Source: JAGQYH01 sp041393015
GTDB lineage: Bacteria > Bacteroidota > Bacteroidia > Chitinophagales > JADIYW01
NCBI GenBank assembly: GCA_041393015.1
Contig: JAWKKV010000004.1
Coordinates: 124,001-188,000, forward strand
Reading direction: 5' to 3'
DNA: 64,000 bases
Part shown: one piece after another, positions 18,095-27,453 of the stretch
Position numbering within the stretch: the first letter of the stretch is position 1
Layout: every line of letters starts with the position of its first letter
Translations under genes and position numbers: made by a program
The notes under the pieces: generated by a model
The model's database searches: none
Seen by the model: only the letters and a program-made list of their open reading frames with translations
Told to the model about the DNA's origin: nothing

Positions 18095-18529
18095 TTACGG
18101 TTGGTCTAGTATCTCAATGTATTTTTCTATAAATGGCTCAATTAGTTTATCTACTTGACTTTGAATTAACTTTTTCGGCACCAACATAAATGGTCCTAAT
18201 TTTATATCAAATTCTAAGCTAGAGTATATGGTGCCATCTCCATTGTCTCTTGCGGTACAGTGAACCGATGGAAAAAATGGCGGCATTTTGCTATGAGATT
18301 TCCAATACGTTTGATGAACATATTCTTTTATCTCATATTCTATAAAAAGAGGAATGCCCAAAAAAGTAAGCTTTTCCTTATACTTTGTACCAATCCAATT
18401 ATCGGTTTTATGAGTTATAAAACTTTCATCAAAGAAATGTATCCACTCTGACCTTCTTTCAAAATCCATTATAAAATCCCAAACATTTTCTAAGGAATTA
18501 TGAACAACACTATCGTATTTAAATTTCAT
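18095..18529 (-). CDS. SRPBCC-family protein
   Basis: A 144-residue single-domain protein with the START/polyketide-cyclase fold layout: an N-terminal strand SVVHNSLENVWDFIMDFERRSEWIHFF, a beta-sheet core, and a long C-terminal helix (KKLIQSQVDKLIEPFIEKYIEIL). The family binds hydrophobic ligands. No catalytic residues or ligand can be assigned. It converges with the hydrolase fusion gene, with seven bases between them. Confidence 0.75.
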   Translation of the reverse strand: MKFKYDSVVHNSLENVWDFIMDFERRSEWIHFFDESFITHKTDNWIGTKYKEKLTFLGIPLFIEYEIKEYVHQTYWKSHSKMPPFFPSVHCTARDNGDGTIYSSLEFDIKLGPFMLVPKKLIQSQVDKLIEPFIEKYIEILDQP

Positions 18530-18638
18530 CTGTCTATTTTATATCGGTTATCTCGTCTACGCAAAAATGATGAATAAACTTGAGTTTTACAATGCTACTT
18601 TTTTATTACCTTAACCCGCCAATATTTATGATGTTTTA

Positions 18639-19394
18639 ATGAAGTTCTATTCGGCCATCCTGGTTTTAATTTTCGCTTATGTATGTTGGTTGTTTTATGC
18701 AAGCATAGGTCAATTAAAATATATAGCTGATGGACCAAACCAATACAGTTTAACCCACATTGAATTAGCGCCTCAAGATTTCAAATTTGCGTACTCAACA
18801 ACTGAAAGAAACTTATTAAATATAGGTTTGGTAGATATCGAAAAGTACGATTCTGATATTATTGTTGATTTAAAATATGCTACTACTGATAATTTTACCG
18901 ATACAATATTATACACGGATTTAAAAAGAGCTTTTCTTCAAGCAGCTATTGCTGATAAATTACTTCAAGCACAAATCAAGTTAAAAGAAATCGACAGTAC
19001 ATTAAATCTAGTGATTTTTGATGCTACTCGCCCTCAATCTATTCAACATAAATTATGGGATTGGGCAATTGCTAATGATATGAAAAAGTATGTCGCTTCA
19101 CCATGGACTGGTTCTAACCATAATTTTGGCTGTGCAGTAGATGTAAGTATTATGGGGAAAGACAGCTTATTAGATATGGGCACTACCTATGATTATTTTG
19201 GACCGGAAGCGGAACCAAGATACCAATGGCAATATTTAAAAGAAGGCAAGCTCACGCAAACACAAATTGATAATAGATTGCTTTTGAAAAATGTCATGAA
19301 AGCAGCAGGATTTCAAGCGATTCAAACAGAATGGTGGCATTTTAATGGTATTTCCAAAGAGCGAGCTAGAGATTATTATAGAATAGTTCCTTAG
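18639..19394 (+). CDS. D-alanyl-D-alanine dipeptidase, VanX family (M15D)
   Basis: A 251-residue zinc metallopeptidase. Zinc ligands are H161 and D168 in SNHNFGCAVDVS and H234 in EWWHF, the catalytic base is E231, and R131 in DATRPQS is the substrate arginine. A hydrophobic segment at residues 4-22 is an uncleaved signal or membrane anchor, placing the enzyme in the periplasm. It would cleave free D-Ala-D-Ala. In Gram-negative bacteria such enzymes serve peptidoglycan turnover and nutrition rather than vancomycin resistance, and no vanHA partners are nearby. Confidence 0.85.
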   Translation: MKFYSAILVLIFAYVCWLFYASIGQLKYIADGPNQYSLTHIELAPQDFKFAYSTTERNLLNIGLVDIEKYDSDIIVDLKYATTDNFTDTILYTDLKRAFLQAAIADKLLQAQIKLKEIDSTLNLVIFDATRPQSIQHKLWDWAIANDMKKYVASPWTGSNHNFGCAVDVSIMGKDSLLDMGTTYDYFGPEAEPRYQWQYLKEGKLTQTQIDNRLLLKNVMKAAGFQAIQTEWWHFNGISKERARDYYRIVP

Positions 19395-19445
19395 GGGTGA
19401 AGTCCTAATTTATGTTAACAAATATTCAATTGTAGTTTTTATACT

Positions 19446-19453
19446 TAATTTTG
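19446..19453 (+). promoter_or_regulatory. -7 element of the copper efflux operon
   Basis: TAATTTTG matches TAnnTTTG and ends 15 bases before the ATG at 19469. The only nearby TTG (19430-19432) is too close (13-base spacer) to be a standard -33 element. That would fit an activator-dependent promoter, but no operator is recognised. Confidence 0.45.
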
Positions 19454-19468
19454 TATCTTTTAGGTTGA

Positions 19469-19918
19469 ATGCTAAACAGAATAAGGAAATATAAGGCTGT
19501 AGCTATACTAATGTCAGTTTTGATGTTTTCTACATCAATTGGATTTTCTATCGATATGCATTTTTGTCAAGGAACTTTTAAAAATCTGAGTTTTTTAGGA
19601 GATGCGAGATCTTGTCATGATAAAGTACCGCACGCAAAAAATCAAGCATCATGTCATACAAATAACGCTCCATCCAATGAAATAATGGACAGCAAAGGCT
19701 GTTGTGATAATAAAACTATAGCTGTTCAATTAGAAGATAATTTTGTGAAAGCAGAAATAGCCAACTTTAGTAACCATCAAATGGCATTTCTTTTAGCATT
19801 TGCCGTTACTTCGTTAAATATCAATTCAACCTCTGAAGTTGATCTTCCGTACTTAAATTATAAACCTCCTTTATTGGATAAGGATATACCCATTCTTACC
19901 CAGACATTCCGCTGTTAA
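19469..19918 (+). CDS. HYC_CC_PP family protein
   Basis: A 149-residue exported or membrane-anchored protein. The motifs that name this Bacteroidota family are here in the forms DMHFCQG (residues 29-35), KGCCDN (near 77) and YKPPLLDKDIP near the C-terminus. Additional His and Cys residues lie between them (SCHDKVPHAK, SCHTNN). A hydrophobic segment at 10-27 serves as signal. The family is usually found next to metal-efflux genes, and here it heads the cus-like operon. Cu/Ag sensing or periplasmic metal handling is plausible but unproven. ATG is 10-15 bases after the putative transcription start. Confidence 0.75.
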   Translation: MLNRIRKYKAVAILMSVLMFSTSIGFSIDMHFCQGTFKNLSFLGDARSCHDKVPHAKNQASCHTNNAPSNEIMDSKGCCDNKTIAVQLEDNFVKAEIANFSNHQMAFLLAFAVTSLNINSTSEVDLPYLNYKPPLLDKDIPILTQTFRC

Positions 19919-20005
19919 ACATATTCATTTTCAAGGATTTCCTGAATAAATCAATTTATTCGGGCTATAGATTTTTATCAATTACTTCCTTAACTAGAAT
20001 GAATA

Positions 20006-23000
20006 ATGTTAAAACATATCATAAAATTTTTCTTAGAAAATAAGCTAGTAGCTTGGCTCTTACTCCTACTTTTTGTTGGCTGGGGATTGAGTACCGCACC
20101 GTTTGATTTTAATATCAAATGGTTGCCTAGAAATGCTGTGGCAGTTGATGCTATTCCTGATATTGGAGATAACCAACAAATTGTCTTTACCAATTGGCAA
20201 GGTCGTTCTCCACAAGATGTAGAAGACCAAATCACTTATCCTTTAACCACTTCTTTATTAGGAATTCCGGGCGTTAAAAGTATTCGAAGTAATTCCATGT
20301 TTGGCTTCTCGAGTATCTATATCATATTTGATGAAAATGTGGAGTTCTATTGGAGTAGAAGTAGAATTTTAGAGAAATTAAATTCGCTTCCAACCAATCT
20401 TTTGCCGGAAAATGTTCAACCCACTTTAGGACCTGATGCAACAGCTCTAGGTCAAATATATTGGTACACTTTAGAAGGAAGAGACAAGAATGGAAATGCT
20501 ACAGGCGGTTGGGATTTACATGAGTTACGTTCCATTCAAGATTTCTATGTCAGATATGGACTGTCATCAGCAAGCGGTGTAGCAGAAGTAGCTTCCATAG
20601 GTGGCTTTGTGCAAGAATATCAGGTAGATGTTGATCCCAATAAAATGAGGACATATAATATCACTTTAGAAGATGTGATGAAATCTTTGAAGGAAAGCAA
20701 TTTAGATATTGGTGCGCAAACGCTAGAAATCAATTTGGCCGAATATTTTGTAAGAGGCTTGGGCTACGTCAACTCATTAGAAGATATAGAAGCAAGTGTC
20801 GTTGCCATCAACAATAATGTTCCGATTAGAATTAGAGATATTGCAAGAGTTCATTTAGGACCTGCAACCAGGAGAGGCGTATTGGACAAGTCGGGCGCCG
20901 AAGCCGTTGGCGGAGTGGTTGTCGCTAGATTTGGTTCGAATCCATTGGAAGTAATACAAAATGTAAAACAGCAGATTGTAGAGATCGCGCCGGGATTGCC
21001 TTCCAAAACATTGGCAGATGGAACGGTTTCTCAAGTTACTATTGTGCCTTTCTACGATAGAACAGTCTTGATCAACGAAACCATAGGCACTTTACAAGAG
21101 GCTCTTAGTCTGGAAATTTTGATTACCATCATCGTAGTAATCTTAATGCTAATGAATTTGAAATCTTCATTGCTGATTTCCGGTTCATTGCCGGTAGCCG
21201 TTTTAATGTGTTTTATTGCCATGCGTTACTTAGGTGTTGATGCCAATATTGTTGCCTTATCAGGAATTGCCATTGCAGTAGGTACAATGGTGGATATGGG
21301 CATTGTCCTCACGGAAAGTATGGTGATTCACATGAAAGCAGCCAAAAAGGGAGATTCCCTTCAAACCACTATTTATAATGCGACCATCGAAGTGGCGCCT
21401 GCTGTGGTCACGGCTGTGGCAACCACCATCATTAGTTTCTTACCTGTTTTTACTATGGAAGCAGCTGAAGGGAAATTGTTTAGGCCATTAGCGTTTACTA
21501 AAACATTTGCGCTTTTATCCTCTATTATTGTAGCGCTTACTATACTGCCTACTTTAGCTCAGCAAATTTTTGGTTTAAAGTCAAAAAAGCAATGGTTAAC
21601 GGCACTTTTCGCATTAGGATTAATAGGAGGAAGTATCTGGTTATTGTTTACGCCTTTTAACATAATCGGTTGGGTGGGAATTGTTGTAGGAATAGTTTCT
21701 TTAGTAGAATTAGCGCTTAAATCAGCCAATAACCAACCAATAATTATTCTTTTTGATGTATTTAAAAACATCATTTATGCCATTGTAGTTGCCTTTATTT
21801 TAGCTAAAGTTTGGATGCCGTTAGGCGTTTCAAAAAGCATCTTTACTAACTTCCTTTTTGTATCTATTACTATTGCGGTATTACTCGGGTTCTTTTATTT
21901 AATCATTCACTTTTATGAAAGTATTCTTCGATTTCTATTGAAAATAAAACTTTTGTTCCTGCTATTAGTAGCGTTTATAATTTTCTTAGGCGTTAGAATA
22001 TTTATGCAAACTGGACAGGAGTTTATGCCAGCGCTAAATGAAGGATCGTTTCTTTTAATGCCAACCGCCATGCCCCATTCCGGTATGGAAATTAATGTGG
22101 CTAATTTAAGAGCTTTAGATATGGCAGTTACCGCCATCCCTGAAGTAGAATCAGTGGTTGGGAAGGCCGGTAGAGTCGAAAGTGCTTTGGATCCTGCACC
22201 GGTATCTATGTACGAAAATATCATTCTTTATAAAAGTGAATACAAAACCGATGAGCAAGGGCATAGAATAAGATTTCAGGTCAATAAAAATGGAGAATAT
22301 GCGAGAGATGACAATGGGGAATTGATACCGAATAACAAAGGTCAATATTTCAGACAGTGGAGAGATCATATCCAATCGCCGGATGATATTTGGGCGGAAA
22401 TTGTTGCGGCTACGAAGCTTCCAGGAATAACTTCTGCTCCCAAACTCCAACCTATAGAAACTCGTTTGATCATGCTCCAAACAGGCATGCGAGCACCAAT
22501 GGGTATAAAAATAAAAGGTCCTGATTTAGCAACGATTGAGGCATTTGGAGTAGCACTGGAAGACCATTTAAGAAATGTAGAAGGCGTAAAACCATCTGCT
22601 GTTTTTGCCGATAGAATTGTAGGCAAACCTTATTTGTTGTTAGATATTAATCGCGAGCAGATCAGTAGATATGGATTAAGCATTCAATCTGTTCAAAAAC
22701 AAATTCAAGCTGCTGTTGGTGGAATGGTTATGACTTCCACCGTTGAAGGCAGAGAACGATATGCCATCAGACTAAGATATCCAAGAGAACTAAGAGACTC
22801 ACCTGATAAAATAGAATCAATTTTAGTGTCTACTCCATCGGGCACGCAGATTCCATTAGGCGATTTGATTGATGTAAGATATGAGCAAGGTCCTCAATCA
22901 ATTAAGAGTGAAGATGGCTTTTTATTGGGCTATGTTTTATTTGATAAATTAGATAATTATGCAGAAACGAATGTGGTTTACAATGCCCAAGATTATTTGC

Positions 23001-23680
23001 AATCAAAAATTGACGATGGAACATTAGTAGTCCCAAAGGGAGTGAGTTACAAATTTGCCGGTAATTATGAGCAGCAAGTTCGAGCCAATAACAAGCTGAT
23101 GATTGTGCTACCTATAGCATTGATTTTGATTTTTCTAATTCTTTATTTTCAATTTAACTCTATCAGTATTTCTCTCATGGTGTTTATGGGCGTATTTGTG
23201 GCTTTTTCAGGTGGGTTCATTATGATCTATCTATACGGTCAACCTTCTTTTTTAAATTTTGAAATATTAGGAACCAACCTTCGAGATTTATTTCAAATGA
23301 AAACCATCAACCTAAGTGTTGCTGTTTGGGTTGGATTTTTAGCCTTATTTGGGATTGCTACCGATGATGGCGTGTTGGTCGCCACCTTTATGCAAAACAG
23401 CTTTAAAGATAATGAACCAACTACCAAAGAAGGCATTAGAGATGCCGTTGTTGAAGGCGGATTAAGAAGAGTGAAGCCCGCTATGATGACGACGGCTACC
23501 ACTATTCTGGCACTCTTGCCAATACTTACCTCAACGGGGCGTGGAGCCGATATTATGTTGCCAATGGCCATTCCATCTTTTGGTGGCATGTTATTGCAAG
23601 TCATTACCATGTTTACTGTGCCAATATTATTTTCTATGTGGAAGGAAACGAAATTGAAGTTGAACAACAAAAATTTATAA
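20006..23680 (+). CDS. cusA: CusA/CzcA-type heavy-metal efflux RND transporter
   Basis: A 1224-residue inner-membrane pump of a tripartite efflux system. The N-terminus carries the HME-RND signature (DIGDNQQIVFTNWQGRSPQ, then DVEDQITYPLTT). TM4 contains GIAIAVGTMVDMGIVLTE, with the acidic residues of the proton relay. The periplasmic cleft has a methionine-rich stretch LIMLQTGMRAPMGIK, typical of Cu(I)/Ag(I) rather than Zn/Co pumps. The C-terminal half has GIATDDGVLVATFM. It is about 180 residues longer than E. coli CusA. Residues about 517-640 add several extra membrane helices between the two halves. It sits 87 bases after the HYC_CC_PP gene and one base before the outer-membrane channel. 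Confidence 0.93.
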   Translation: MLKHIIKFFLENKLVAWLLLLLFVGWGLSTAPFDFNIKWLPRNAVAVDAIPDIGDNQQIVFTNWQGRSPQDVEDQITYPLTTSLLGIPGVKSIRSNSMFGFSSIYIIFDENVEFYWSRSRILEKLNSLPTNLLPENVQPTLGPDATALGQIYWYTLEGRDKNGNATGGWDLHELRSIQDFYVRYGLSSASGVAEVASIGGFVQEYQVDVDPNKMRTYNITLEDVMKSLKESNLDIGAQTLEINLAEYFVRGLGYVNSLEDIEASVVAINNNVPIRIRDIARVHLGPATRRGVLDKSGAEAVGGVVVARFGSNPLEVIQNVKQQIVEIAPGLPSKTLADGTVSQVTIVPFYDRTVLINETIGTLQEALSLEILITIIVVILMLMNLKSSLLISGSLPVAVLMCFIAMRYLGVDANIVALSGIAIAVGTMVDMGIVLTESMVIHMKAAKKGDSLQTTIYNATIEVAPAVVTAVATTIISFLPVFTMEAAEGKLFRPLAFTKTFALLSSIIVALTILPTLAQQIFGLKSKKQWLTALFALGLIGGSIWLLFTPFNIIGWVGIVVGIVSLVELALKSANNQPIIILFDVFKNIIYAIVVAFILAKVWMPLGVSKSIFTNFLFVSITIAVLLGFFYLIIHFYESILRFLLKIKLLFLLLVAFIIFLGVRIFMQTGQEFMPALNEGSFLLMPTAMPHSGMEINVANLRALDMAVTAIPEVESVVGKAGRVESALDPAPVSMYENIILYKSEYKTDEQGHRIRFQVNKNGEYARDDNGELIPNNKGQYFRQWRDHIQSPDDIWAEIVAATKLPGITSAPKLQPIETRLIMLQTGMRAPMGIKIKGPDLATIEAFGVALEDHLRNVEGVKPSAVFADRIVGKPYLLLDINREQISRYGLSIQSVQKQIQAAVGGMVMTSTVEGRERYAIRLRYPRELRDSPDKIESILVSTPSGTQIPLGDLIDVRYEQGPQSIKSEDGFLLGYVLFDKLDNYAETNVVYNAQDYLQSKIDDGTLVVPKGVSYKFAGNYEQQVRANNKLMIVLPIALILIFLILYFQFNSISISLMVFMGVFVAFSGGFIMIYLYGQPSFLNFEILGTNLRDLFQMKTINLSVAVWVGFLALFGIATDDGVLVATFMQNSFKDNEPTTKEGIRDAVVEGGLRRVKPAMMTTATTILALLPILTSTGRGADIMLPMAIPSFGGMLLQVITMFTVPILFSMWKETKLKLNNKNL

Positions 23681-23681
23681 G

Positions 23682-24926
23682 ATGAAAACATATTTCAGAA
23701 TATACTTACTCCTCACTTTTTTACTGGGGGCTTGCTTGGGATTGAAAGCGCAAACATTAGAAGAGTTGATGCAAATGGCAGTTGATCAGAATCCTGAATT
23801 GAAATCATTGCAATCAGAGTATGAGGCAGCTTTGCAAAAAGGACCGCAAGTTAGCCAACTAGCAGATGTACAAATAGGTATAGGTGTTCCGATTTTAAGA
23901 CCTGAAACTCGATTAGGCGGACAAGTTCTAACGGTGAGTGCTAGCCAAATGTTTCCATGGTTTGGTACATTAAAGGCAAAAGAAGACATTGTTCTAACTA
24001 TGGCAAAATCAAAGTATGAACGGCTCGCAGCCCTTCAATTGGACCTTTTTTATCAAATCAAATCTGCCTATTATCAATTGTTTTTAATAGAGCAAGAACA
24101 AGCTATTATAAAGGAGAATTTGAGACTGTATTCAACGATGGAAAATGTGGCTTTGGGAAAGGTCGAAAGTGGAAAATCTATTGCCTCAGATGTTTTAAAA
24201 GTGGGTTTGAAAATTAAAAAGCTAGAAAATCAATTACAGCTTTTAGAAAACAATAAAGCTCCACTTTTTGCTCAGATCAATGAAACGACTAATCGATCCA
24301 TTCAAGATAGTATTTATATAGTAGAATCTTTTGACAATATCGCTATTCTCAATTTTTTCATAGATGATTATCAAAAACGAATTGAAGAAAATCATCCTGT
24401 CATCAATCAATTAAATTGGGAATTACAGAATTCTGATAAGGCACTAGCATTGAACAAATTATCCGGTTTGCCTTCTTTTGGAGTAGGCTTGGATTATAGT
24501 CTTGTTCAACCGAGAACAGATATGTTGCCTGACAATAACGGAAGAGATATTTTAATTCCTAAAGTAATGATGACGATTCCAATTGCGAGAAAAAAGTATA
24601 AAGCAAAGGAGGCGGAGGAATCATTGAACAAAGAGGCCTTTGAATACAAAAAGGAAAGTGTTGTTAATCAAATGATGACAGCCTTGCAGACATATAAAAC
24701 GGAATATGACAATGCCTTACTTGAGTTGGAATTTTATAATCAGCAGATCATAATGGTCAATTCCACCTACAATATTCTATTATCGGAATACAGTAGCAGC
24801 GGTTCAAGATTCGATGAATTGATCAGAATTCAAGATGATCTATTGGATTATAAGTTGAAAATTTTAGAAGCCTATTTGCAAACGCATATAGCTGTTGCCA
24901 AAATTGATAGACTAACAAACTTTTAA
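23682..24926 (+). CDS. cusC: TolC-family outer-membrane efflux protein
   Basis: A 414-residue exported protein with a signal peptide at 1-23 (LLTFLLGACLGLKAQ). The rest is two copies of the long-helix plus barrel pattern of outer-membrane factors, with heptad-rich stretches such as LEELMQMAVDQNPELKSLQS and IKKLENQLQLLENNKA. Its start ATG is one base after the cusA stop, so it is the matching channel of the pump. The N-terminal cysteine (ACLGL) precedes the likely cleavage site and could be a lipobox, as in CusC, but the context is poor. The symbol is by role, not sequence identity. Confidence 0.85.
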   Translation: MKTYFRIYLLLTFLLGACLGLKAQTLEELMQMAVDQNPELKSLQSEYEAALQKGPQVSQLADVQIGIGVPILRPETRLGGQVLTVSASQMFPWFGTLKAKEDIVLTMAKSKYERLAALQLDLFYQIKSAYYQLFLIEQEQAIIKENLRLYSTMENVALGKVESGKSIASDVLKVGLKIKKLENQLQLLENNKAPLFAQINETTNRSIQDSIYIVESFDNIAILNFFIDDYQKRIEENHPVINQLNWELQNSDKALALNKLSGLPSFGVGLDYSLVQPRTDMLPDNNGRDILIPKVMMTIPIARKKYKAKEAEESLNKEAFEYKKESVVNQMMTALQTYKTEYDNALLELEFYNQQIIMVNSTYNILLSEYSSSGSRFDELIRIQDDLLDYKLKILEAYLQTHIAVAKIDRLTNF

Positions 24927-24930
24927 AAAA

Positions 24931-27432
24931 ATGAAAATGAAACATACTTATATCATAAAGGGAATGACTTGCAATGGTTGTAGAAGCCATGTAGAAGAAA
25001 CTTTGTCTAAAGTAGAAGGCGTCTCTTCCGCACAAGTCGATTTAGAGAAAAAAGAAGCCATCATAGAAATGGATAATCATATTCATTTAGAGACTTTTAA
25101 AAAGGCATTACAAGAAGATGGAGGAAGATATTCAATCTTTTTACCAGGTGAAGAAGATAAGGCTGAAGCGCCTCCAAAAATACCAGAAAACGAAAATGGA
25201 AACGGTATTTATTACTGTCCGATGCATTGTGAAGGAAATAAAACATATAAGGCTCCCGGCGACTGTCCTGTTTGTGGAATGGACTTAGTTCAAGAGGCAA
25301 AAGCTGTAAATAGCACGCAGCAATATACTTGTCCAATGCATCCGGAAATAATAGAGGATAAACCGGGAAGTTGCTCTATTTGTGGGATGGATTTAGTGCC
25401 TAAAGAGCCGGAAATCGAAGACGACAATAAAAACTATAAAGCGTTATTAAGAAAATTAATCATCGCTTCTGCATTTACACTTCCAATTTTTCTAATTGCT
25501 ATGTCTGAAATGATTCCCAATAATCCATTATTTAAATTGATGCATCAGAAATATTGGAATTGGATGCAATTTGGTTTATCGCTTCCTGTCGTTTTTTATG
25601 CTACTTGGATGTTTTTTGAAAGAGCTTGGAGATCTATTAAAACAATGAACCTTAACATGTTTACCTTAATTGGTATTGGCTCGGGTGTTGCTTGGTTGTT
25701 TAGCGTTGTTGGTCTGCTATTTCCCGATATTATTCCAATGGACTTTAAAACTGACAGTGGAACGGTTCATGTTTATTTTGAGGCGGCAACCGTTATTCTT
25801 ACTTTGGTTTTGCTCGGACAAGTTTTAGAGGCAAGGGCACATAGTAAAACCAATGGAGCGATTAAGGCTTTGTTGAAATTAGCCCCAAAAGAAGCCCTTA
25901 GAATTAATAATGGCAAAGAGGAAGTAATTTCCATTAATCAAATTAAAATTGGAGATCTTTTAAAAGTAAAACCAGGTGAAAAAATTCCTGTAGATGGCGT
26001 ATTGATTGACGGAGAAAGTGCGGTAGATGAGTCAATGATTACTGGAGAACCTATTCCTGTTACCAAGTCAAAAGACGATAATGTATCTGCCGGCACCATC
26101 AATGGAAATAGCACATTTACATTTAAGGCTGAAAAAATTGGTAGCGATACCTTACTGTCACAAATCATTGAAATGGTGAATAAAGCCTCAAGAAGTAGAG
26201 CGCCAATTCAAAAATTAGCGGATAGAGTTTCGGGCTATTTTGTTCCAATTGTTATTTTAGTTTCGGTGATTACTTTTCTCGTTTGGGCGATATTCGGTCC
26301 AAAACCTGCTTATGCTTTTGCCTTCATCAATGCCATTTCCGTTTTAATAATTGCCTGTCCATGTGCCTTAGGTTTGGCAACGCCGATGTCGGTGATGGTT
26401 GGTGTTGGAAAAGGTGCTCAATCGGGTGTTTTGATCAAAAATGCTGAAATGCTTGAAAAGATGAATAAGGTTAATGTACTAATCGTCGATAAAACAGGAA
26501 CATTAACGGAAGGAAAACCAAGCGTTGAAAAGGTAGTAGCCGTTTCTAACGATGTTTCAGAAGAACAAGTGTTGACCTTCATTTATGCATTGAATCAATC
26601 TAGTGAACATCCTTTAGCAAGAGCAACTGTTGCATATGCGAAAGAGAAGAAAGTTGAGGTTTTAAAAGTGGAGCACTTTGAATCCATTACAGGCAAAGGT
26701 GTTAAGGGTTTAGTAGATGGAAAAAAAATAGCGTTAGGCAATTCGAAAATGATGGAGGCTGTAAAGGCTTCTATTTCAAAAGATTTAGAAGAAAAAGTAA
26801 CAGCCTTTCAAAAGCAGGGCAAAACAGTTTCTATTTTATCGGTGGACGATAAGGGAGTTGGTTTTGTTGTGATATCCGATGCCATTAAAACATCTAGCAA
26901 AAAAGCCATTGAAGATCTTCAAAATAATGGTATTGAAGTAATGATGCTCACCGGAGACAATCAAGATACGGCCAAATCTGTAGCAGACGCAATGAACATT
27001 AAATCCTTTAAAGCAAGTGTGTTGCCGGAAGATAAATTAAAAGAAGTGGAACGACTTCAAAAGCAAGGTAAAATTGTTGCCATGGCGGGTGATGGTATCA
27101 ACGATGCTCCGGCATTAGCTTTGGCAGATGTAGGTATTGCTATGGGAACAGGAACCGATGTCGCGATTGAAAGTGCTGGTATTACTTTGGTAAAAGGCGA
27201 TTTAAATGGCATTGTTAAGGCTTATCATTTAAGTCATTCAGTGATGAAGAACATCAAACAAAACCTATTCTTTGCCTTAATTTATAATACCGTTGGTATT
27301 CCAATTGCAGCGGGTGTTTTGTATCCTTTATTCGGGATGCTGCTGTCACCCATGATCGCCGCTGCCGCCATGAGTTTCAGTTCCGTATCTGTTATTGCCA
27401 ATGCATTGCGACTTAGATCCACCAAACTTTAA
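24931..27432 (+). CDS. copA: Copper-translocating P1B-type ATPase
   Basis: An 833-residue inner-membrane Cu(I) exporter. Order: HMA domain 4-70 with C14-N-G-C17; two heavy-metal-binding modules (YYCPMH...CPVCGMDL at 94-119 and YTCPMH...CSICGMDL at 132-155); then eight membrane helices. Phosphatase loop TGEP is at 371-374, the ion-site CPC at 476-478, phosphorylation D520 in DKTGT, then SEHP and GDGINDAPAL of the nucleotide and phosphorylation domains. The start is ATG, four bases after the channel gene. It would feed or parallel the RND pump by moving cytoplasmic copper to the periplasm. Confidence 0.95.
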   Translation: MKMKHTYIIKGMTCNGCRSHVEETLSKVEGVSSAQVDLEKKEAIIEMDNHIHLETFKKALQEDGGRYSIFLPGEEDKAEAPPKIPENENGNGIYYCPMHCEGNKTYKAPGDCPVCGMDLVQEAKAVNSTQQYTCPMHPEIIEDKPGSCSICGMDLVPKEPEIEDDNKNYKALLRKLIIASAFTLPIFLIAMSEMIPNNPLFKLMHQKYWNWMQFGLSLPVVFYATWMFFERAWRSIKTMNLNMFTLIGIGSGVAWLFSVVGLLFPDIIPMDFKTDSGTVHVYFEAATVILTLVLLGQVLEARAHSKTNGAIKALLKLAPKEALRINNGKEEVISINQIKIGDLLKVKPGEKIPVDGVLIDGESAVDESMITGEPIPVTKSKDDNVSAGTINGNSTFTFKAEKIGSDTLLSQIIEMVNKASRSRAPIQKLADRVSGYFVPIVILVSVITFLVWAIFGPKPAYAFAFINAISVLIIACPCALGLATPMSVMVGVGKGAQSGVLIKNAEMLEKMNKVNVLIVDKTGTLTEGKPSVEKVVAVSNDVSEEQVLTFIYALNQSSEHPLARATVAYAKEKKVEVLKVEHFESITGKGVKGLVDGKKIALGNSKMMEAVKASISKDLEEKVTAFQKQGKTVSILSVDDKGVGFVVISDAIKTSSKKAIEDLQNNGIEVMMLTGDNQDTAKSVADAMNIKSFKASVLPEDKLKEVERLQKQGKIVAMAGDGINDAPALALADVGIAMGTGTDVAIESAGITLVKGDLNGIVKAYHLSHSVMKNIKQNLFFALIYNTVGIPIAAGVLYPLFGMLLSPMIAAAAMSFSSVSVIANALRLRSTKL

Positions 27433-27453
27433 AATGCTTATAAATAGTTTAAG

